Below are positions 1 to 4,012 of a stretch of DNA of 6,940 nt, piece after piece (the first letter of the stretch is position 1; each line of letters starts with the position of its first letter). Both the position numbers and the translations under genes were made by a program. The notes under the pieces are model-generated. The model saw nothing but the letters and a program-made list of their open reading frames with translations. It had not been told where the DNA came from and searched no databases. Origin of the DNA: Firmicutes bacterium UBA3906 (lineage in GTDB: Bacteria; Bacillota; Clostridia; Caldicoprobacterales; DTU083); the NCBI GenBank assembly GCA_002391555.1, contig DGFG01000144.1, positions 1 through 6,940 on the forward strand. The letters run 5' to 3'.

Positions 1-32
1 TCGACATGATGTTCATGTGCTTTATTTTTTTT
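1..32. other. Non-genomic contig end of unknown origin
   Basis: These bases lie outside the outer (5') end of the Illumina P7 sequence that starts at base 33. In a correctly built library nothing genomic should lie beyond P7. The stretch ends in a T-rich run (about 21-32) and has no coding content. I infer further adapter, leader or low-quality read sequence, perhaps from a long-read platform used on a Nextera-amplified library. I do not recognise the exact source. Confidence 0.6.
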
Positions 33-98
33 CAAGCAGAAGACGGCATGCGAAATCTAGTTCGGTCTCGCGGGCTGGGAGATGTGTATATGAAACAG
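33..98 (+). other. Illumina Nextera P7 adapter/index primer (sequencing artefact)
   Basis: The 66 bases match the Nextera i7 primer layout without a gap. Bases 33-56 are the 24-base P7 sequence, with mismatches at 50 (A to G) and 54 (G to A). Bases 57-64 are an 8-base index slot. Bases 65-98 are the 34-base Nextera read-2/transposon-end sequence, with mismatches at 71, 77, 91 and 94. That is 52 of 58 fixed positions, with exactly the expected spacing, ending in the transposon-end ACAG at 95-98. Genomic DNA therefore begins at 99. The adapter was left in the assembly and should be trimmed. The mismatches suggest unpolished or single-read support at this end. Confidence 0.96.
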
Positions 99-797
99 CC
101 TTATAAGGGCAGCCACTAGGGCAGAACCGAAAACATCTCCTGTTCCATGATAGTGTCCCTCTATTCTTTCTTCAAAGGCATAGTGGACCTGATTTTTTTC
201 TACATCATAACTAGCAGCGCCAAGCTGGTGCTCATCATAATAAACACCTGTTAAGACAACCTTTTTAGCTAACTGGGATAGGTCCTTGAGTAGGTCTTCA
301 ATATAGCTTTCTGTATATGGTCCCTCTTCATAGGGTCTGCCTAGCATAAAGACTGCCTCAGTCATGTTTGGCACTATAATATCTGCCTTTGAGGCTAACT
401 TTTTCATCTCCATGGGAAAATCCTCTGAAAATGTCTTGTAAAGCTTGCCATGGTCAGCCATTACAGGATCTACTACTATGAGGGTTTCCTCGCTTTTTAG
501 CATATCAAATACATCACATAGGATTTCAAGCTGATGTATAGAACCAACATAGCCTGTATATATCCCGTCGAACTTTAGATCTAGTGTCTTCCAATGCTTT
601 GCAAAGGGCATAATTTCATCTGTAAGATCTAGATATGTATAGCCCTTTATTCCACCTGTATGGGTGGATAATACTGCGGTGGGTATAACGCTTGTCTCAA
701 TACCTGCTGCAGAGATTATTGGGAGTGCTACGGTAAGTGAACACCTACCAAAGCCTGATATATCATGTATTGCTACAACTCTTTTCTGTCTTTTCAT
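99..797 (-). CDS. Pyridoxal/pyridoxamine kinase (PdxK/PdxY family), C-terminus missing
   Basis: A ribokinase-fold kinase of vitamin B6 salvage that phosphorylates pyridoxal, pyridoxamine or pyridoxine with ATP in the cytosol. The first 233 residues are genomic. Visible motifs are the N-terminal substrate loop HDISGFGRCS (residues 11-20), STHTGG (44-49), VVDPVMADHGKLY (108-120) and IVPNMTEA (141-148). The GTGD anion-hole/catalytic motif is at 218-221, with Asp221 the expected catalytic base. Family members are usually about 280-290 residues, so roughly 50 are missing. The frame stays open to a TAA at 57-59, but the last 13 apparent residues (234-246) are translated adapter, not protein. The start at 797 is supported by AGGAG at 809-813, 11 bases upstream, and by alignment of the N-terminus with the family. 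The gene lies downstream of and in line with the GH3 gene, but has its own promoter. The preferred B6 vitamer cannot be decided from sequence. Confidence 0.93.
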
Positions 798-835
798 TTA
801 GATAACCGCTCCTGATTATTTGTTAATTTCAATGT

Positions 836-864
836 ATTATATCAGTATTGGTTATCAAAATCAA
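836..864 (-). promoter_or_regulatory. Predicted sigma-70/sigma-A promoter of the pyridoxal kinase gene
   Basis: Read on the minus strand, a -35 box TTGATT (859-864; 4 of 6 to consensus) is followed by a 17-base spacer and a perfect -10 TATAAT (836-841). Transcription would start near 829, giving a leader of about 30 bases that carries the AGGAG at 809-813. The promoter lies in the 150-base gap after the GH3 stop codon, so the kinase can be transcribed independently. I see no operator or riboswitch in the gap and no convincing terminator hairpin for the GH3 gene. Confidence 0.75.
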
Positions 865-947
865 ACTCTAGATCCCCTGTAGGTCCCCTATAATATCTTG
901 GACTTTATAATTGGTCTTTTTATGATTTTAGCTAACTCCCATAGCAA

Positions 948-3302
948 TTATTTCTTTCTTTTGAGTATCTTTTTAAGGCCTCTTAGATAATGACCATTGG
1001 CCATATCTAAAAGTCCTTGTAATAATTCGCCCCTTATACCACTAGATATCTGCATACTCCTTAGAGGGCTACCAACACTACAGGCCATCATCATCCTAAA
1101 CTCTGGATTGTCATAATCCTTTTTGCCCCCATTAAACTTTATAATATTCTTTTCAACCCTTTTGTAGGCCAGCTTCATAACTAGAGAGTGGGGCCTCATC
1201 TCCTCCATGGTATTGTTCATTGTAAAGGACCCCTTTTTAGGTATATCCTCCACATGCTTTCTACCCAACATAGCCTCCCATTCCTCTTGACTTGGCCGTC
1301 CCTCTAAGCTTTCATACCATTTACCCTTTTGCCAGGAAGGGGCAGCTAATAGGTGACCATCCTTTTCGATTGTGACGCTCAAGGGTAGGTCAACACTACT
1401 AGGACCAACTAGGATAGTATAGGTCCCCTTTTGTATCTTCCAGCCATCCGCCCATACTGCAAAGCTGCGGTCATCTAGTAAAAAGTCTATGCTCTTGCTT
1501 TGGCCTGGCTCAAGCATTACCTTTGCAAAGCCCTTTAACTCCTTAACTGGCCTGTGGAGACCATCTTGGGGAGGCTTTATATAAAGCTGAACTAGCTCAG
1601 CCCCTGGTCTGTCCCCTGTGTTTTTTATCTGAACCCTAACCCTGTTCCCATCTAGCTCAATATTGCTATAGTCAAAGCTGGTATAGGACAGGCCAAAACC
1701 AAAGGGGAAACGAACTTTTACCCCTGCCTTGTCATAATAGCGGTAGCCAACATAGATACCTTCCCTATACTGGGCGTTTTTCAAACCCTTAAAATGTCCT
1801 GCACTAGGGCAGTCCTCATACTTTATTGGCCAGGTCTCTGTCAGCTTGCCAGATGGATTGACCCTGCCATAGAGTAAGTTGGCGATGGCCTCTCCCCCTG
1901 CCTGGCCAGGTAGGCCCATATAGAGAAGGGCCTTTACCTTATCAATCCAGGGGAGCTCAACCACACCACCACATAGCAAAACTACAAGGGTGTTGGGATT
2001 TGCAGCAGCAACGCTTTCTATCATCCTGATATGCCCCTCTGGCATCTTTAAGTCATCCCTATCAAAGCCCTCTGACTCATATCGGTTTGGTAGGCCTGCA
2101 AATACTACAGCTACATCAGCCTCTTTTGCTAGCTTTACAGCTTGGCTTAATAAAGCACTGTCAGTATTTCCCCTGATATCGCAGCCCTTGGCGAAGCTGG
2201 CATTTGGCATGGCATCTATGGGGTTTACTATCTGGGTAGGATTTATATGGCTTGAACCTGCTCCCTGGTATCTCATAGCCCCCGCCATATGTCCTATAAG
2301 GGCAATTGACTGATTCTCTGACAGGGGTAGAATACCCTCATTTTTAAGTAGTACAGCCCCCTGTTCAGCTGCTCTAGCAGCTAGCCTATGGTGTCCCTTT
2401 TCATCAAAGCTGTAGCTGGCCTTTGTTTCTCTTTGCTTGCTAAAGACCAATTCTAAAATCCTGTTTGCGCAGGCATCTATATCCTCCTCTGACAGGACTC
2501 CTGCCTTGACTGCCTCTAGGACATCCTTTTCCATATAGTCACTACCGCCTGGCATAGAAAGGTCACAGCCTGCCTTAAAGGCCTTTATCCTATCATGCAT
2601 ACCACCCCAGTCTGTGACTACCATGCCTTCAAAGCCCCACTCATCTCTTAGAATCTCCTTAAGCAGCATGACAGAATCACTACAATGGACTCCATTTATT
2701 TTATTATAGGCACTCATCAGGGTAGAGGGCTTGCCCTCCTTTACTGCTATTTCAAAGCCAGCAAGGTAGATCTCCCTCATGGTCCGGTCATCCATAACAC
2801 TATCAGAATTAAAACGACTGAATTCTTGGTTGTTAAAGGCAAAATGCTTTAGGCAGGTACCAACACCCTTTTCCTCTGCCCTCCTTACAAAGCTAGCAGC
2901 CAGCTTGCCCGATAGGTAGGGGTCCTCGCTAAAGTACTCAAAGTTACGGCCGCTTAAGGGGTCCCTCTTTATGTTCAGGCCTGGCCCTAGAACTAGACCA
3001 ACATCATAGGCTATGGCCTCTGTGGCAATGGCTTCACCTATCTGTCCTATCAGGTCAGTATCCCAGCTAGATGCGGTAGTGACTGCTGTAGGAAAGCAGG
3101 TAGCTGGCCTTGAAGCATTAATACCTAGCATGTCATTGTCACCATCTATATCCTGCTTGCGAAGACCATGGGGTCCATCACACATAAAAAGGCTAGGAAT
3201 ACCGTGCCTGTCCATAGCCTTTGTCTGCCAGGCGTTTGCCCCTGAACACAGGCTTATTTTTTCCTCTAGGGTCATCTTTTTAAGGATATCTTTGTACTTC
3301 AT
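948..3302 (-). CDS. Glycoside hydrolase family 3 beta-glucosidase-like enzyme
   Basis: A retaining exo-glycosidase that removes terminal beta-linked sugars. It has no signal peptide, so it is probably cytosolic and acts on imported oligosaccharides or aryl-glycosides. The 784 residues read as follows. The GH3 N-terminal TIM-barrel domain spans about 1-290, with CDGPHG (41-46), KRDPLSGRNFEYFSEDP (112-128), KHF (152-154) and VVTDW (228-232); Asp231 is the predicted nucleophile. The GH3 C-terminal domain spans about 310-540, with ESEGFDR (409-415); Glu411 is the likely acid/base. The fibronectin-III-like domain spans about 550-635. A roughly 120-residue tail (665-784) ends in a basic KILKRKK. 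The start is supported by AAGGAG at 3310-3315, 7 bases upstream, and by the typical N-terminus MKYKDILKKMTLEEK. The frame is intact. Substrate (glucoside, xyloside or other) cannot be fixed from sequence. It is divergent from the metallopeptidase gene across a 129-base spacer. Confidence 0.95.
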   Translation of the reverse strand: MKYKDILKKMTLEEKISLCSGANAWQTKAMDRHGIPSLFMCDGPHGLRKQDIDGDNDMLGINASRPATCFPTAVTTASSWDTDLIGQIGEAIATEAIAYDVGLVLGPGLNIKRDPLSGRNFEYFSEDPYLSGKLAASFVRRAEEKGVGTCLKHFAFNNQEFSRFNSDSVMDDRTMREIYLAGFEIAVKEGKPSTLMSAYNKINGVHCSDSVMLLKEILRDEWGFEGMVVTDWGGMHDRIKAFKAGCDLSMPGGSDYMEKDVLEAVKAGVLSEEDIDACANRILELVFSKQRETKASYSFDEKGHHRLAARAAEQGAVLLKNEGILPLSENQSIALIGHMAGAMRYQGAGSSHINPTQIVNPIDAMPNASFAKGCDIRGNTDSALLSQAVKLAKEADVAVVFAGLPNRYESEGFDRDDLKMPEGHIRMIESVAAANPNTLVVLLCGGVVELPWIDKVKALLYMGLPGQAGGEAIANLLYGRVNPSGKLTETWPIKYEDCPSAGHFKGLKNAQYREGIYVGYRYYDKAGVKVRFPFGFGLSYTSFDYSNIELDGNRVRVQIKNTGDRPGAELVQLYIKPPQDGLHRPVKELKGFAKVMLEPGQSKSIDFLLDDRSFAVWADGWKIQKGTYTILVGPSSVDLPLSVTIEKDGHLLAAPSWQKGKWYESLEGRPSQEEWEAMLGRKHVEDIPKKGSFTMNNTMEEMRPHSLVMKLAYKRVEKNIIKFNGGKKDYDNPEFRMMMACSVGSPLRSMQISSGIRGELLQGLLDMANGHYLRGLKKILKRKK

Positions 3303-3325
3303 GCCATCTCTCCTTACTTTTATGT

Positions 3326-3398
3326 AAATAGTCTAGGCCATAGCTAGCCTAGGAAAATCCTTTGTGGTACCATACACTTATGGTCAAGAAAATAGTCT
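3326..3398. repeat. 9-base direct repeat flanking the divergent spacer
   Basis: AAATAGTCT occurs at 3326-3334 and again at 3390-3398, 64 bases apart and in the same orientation, inside the 129-base spacer between the divergent GH3 and metallopeptidase genes. It is exact but short. It could be a pair of regulator half-sites (64 bases is close to six helical turns) or chance. Confidence 0.3.
3333..3352. promoter_or_regulatory. Possible operator-like inverted repeat upstream of GH3 gene
   Basis: CTAGGC (3333-3338) and GCCTAG (3347-3352) form a perfect 6-base inverted repeat with an 8-base centre. It sits 31-50 bases before the GH3 start codon, where a repressor site could block transcription. 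It does not match a LacI-type or other operator that I recognise. CTAG is very common in this DNA, so chance is a serious alternative. I could not identify a convincing -10/-35 pair for the GH3 gene in the spacer. Confidence 0.25.
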
Positions 3399-3431
3399 GT
3401 ATATAGGTATATACTAAAGGGGAAAACAATA

Positions 3432-3977
3432 ATGAAACACCAATACAAGCTTATAAGGTCAAAGCGAAAAAGTCTAGCGCTTGAAATATCAAGAGATCTT
3501 GAGGTCATAGTTAGAGCTCCTAATAGGCTGGCCAAAAGGTATATTGATAGCTTTGTAGCTAAAAAGGCTCAATGGATAGATAAACACCTAGAAATTGCAG
3601 CCAAACGAAGGGCAATAGAGAATAAATATGCCCTAAGTCCAGAGCAAAAGGAAGAACTAAAGGAAAGGGCCAGACAAGTCATACCTGAAAGGGTCAAGTA
3701 CTATAGTGACCTTATGGGTCTTGTCCCTAGTAGCATACGGATTAGCTCCGCAGAAAAGCGTTTTGGCAGCTGTTCTAGTAAGCATAGGCTAAACTTTTCA
3801 TACAGGCTAATGCTCTATCCTGATAAAGCTATAGATTATGTAGTTGTACATGAGCTAGCCCATATAAAACACCTAAACCATAGCAGGGACTTTTACAAGC
3901 TCATCGAAAAATACATGCCAGACTACAAGGAAAGGGCAAGGCTTTTAAAAGACCCAAGTCCTAAGCCTTGTATTTAA
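3432..3977 (+). CDS. YgjP/DUF45-family (M48-like) zinc metallopeptidase
   Basis: A small soluble protein with the YgjP-like metallopeptidase domain. The zinc site is HELAHIKHLNH (residues 140-150): His140, Glu141 and His144 of HExxH, and a third ligand His150 in the family's NHS context. Upstream is the second family motif, RFGSCSSK (110-117), where the usual RWGSCS tryptophan is a phenylalanine. The N-terminal half (1-100) carries the basic YKLIRSKRKSLALEI beta segment and a charged helical stretch typical of the family. At 181 residues it is somewhat shorter than the roughly 230-residue E. coli-type members, but both core motifs are intact. There is no signal peptide or membrane segment, so it is cytosolic. 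The start is supported by AAAGGGG at 3416-3422, 9 bases upstream. The physiological substrate of this family is not known to me. It is transcribed away from the GH3 gene and converges on the surface-protein gene with only 35 bases between the stop codons. Confidence 0.92.
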   Translation: MKHQYKLIRSKRKSLALEISRDLEVIVRAPNRLAKRYIDSFVAKKAQWIDKHLEIAAKRRAIENKYALSPEQKEELKERARQVIPERVKYYSDLMGLVPSSIRISSAEKRFGSCSSKHRLNFSYRLMLYPDKAIDYVVVHELAHIKHLNHSRDFYKLIEKYMPDYKERARLLKDPSPKPCI

Positions 3978-4012
3978 TATACAAAAACTAATCCTAGGTC
4001 TAGTTCTTCTAG

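Noticed and set aside
57..64. CTAGTTCG treated as a genomic site
   Set aside because: It occupies the index slot of the adapter and is excluded from the CTAG count.
885..906. Possible hairpin (AGGTCC / GGACTT) after the GH3 gene as its terminator
   Set aside because: The stem is six pairs at best with a GU wobble, the loop is 13 bases and no U-tract follows on the minus strand.
1990..2313. Open frame on the plus strand within the GH3 gene (and a similar one at 3013-3327)
   Set aside because: Both lie antisense to well-conserved GH3 coding sequence, have no ribosome binding site and show no protein-like features.
3344..3535. Open frame on the minus strand across the metallopeptidase start
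   Set aside because: It overlaps the conserved N-terminus of the metallopeptidase and the divergent spacer; its hydrophobic stretch is by-product translation and no ribosome binding site is visible.
3978..4012. Possible bidirectional terminator between the convergent genes
   Set aside because: Only 4-base CTAG pairings with mismatched extensions are present and there is no U-tract; CTAG is self-complementary and abundant here, so such pairings are expected by chance.
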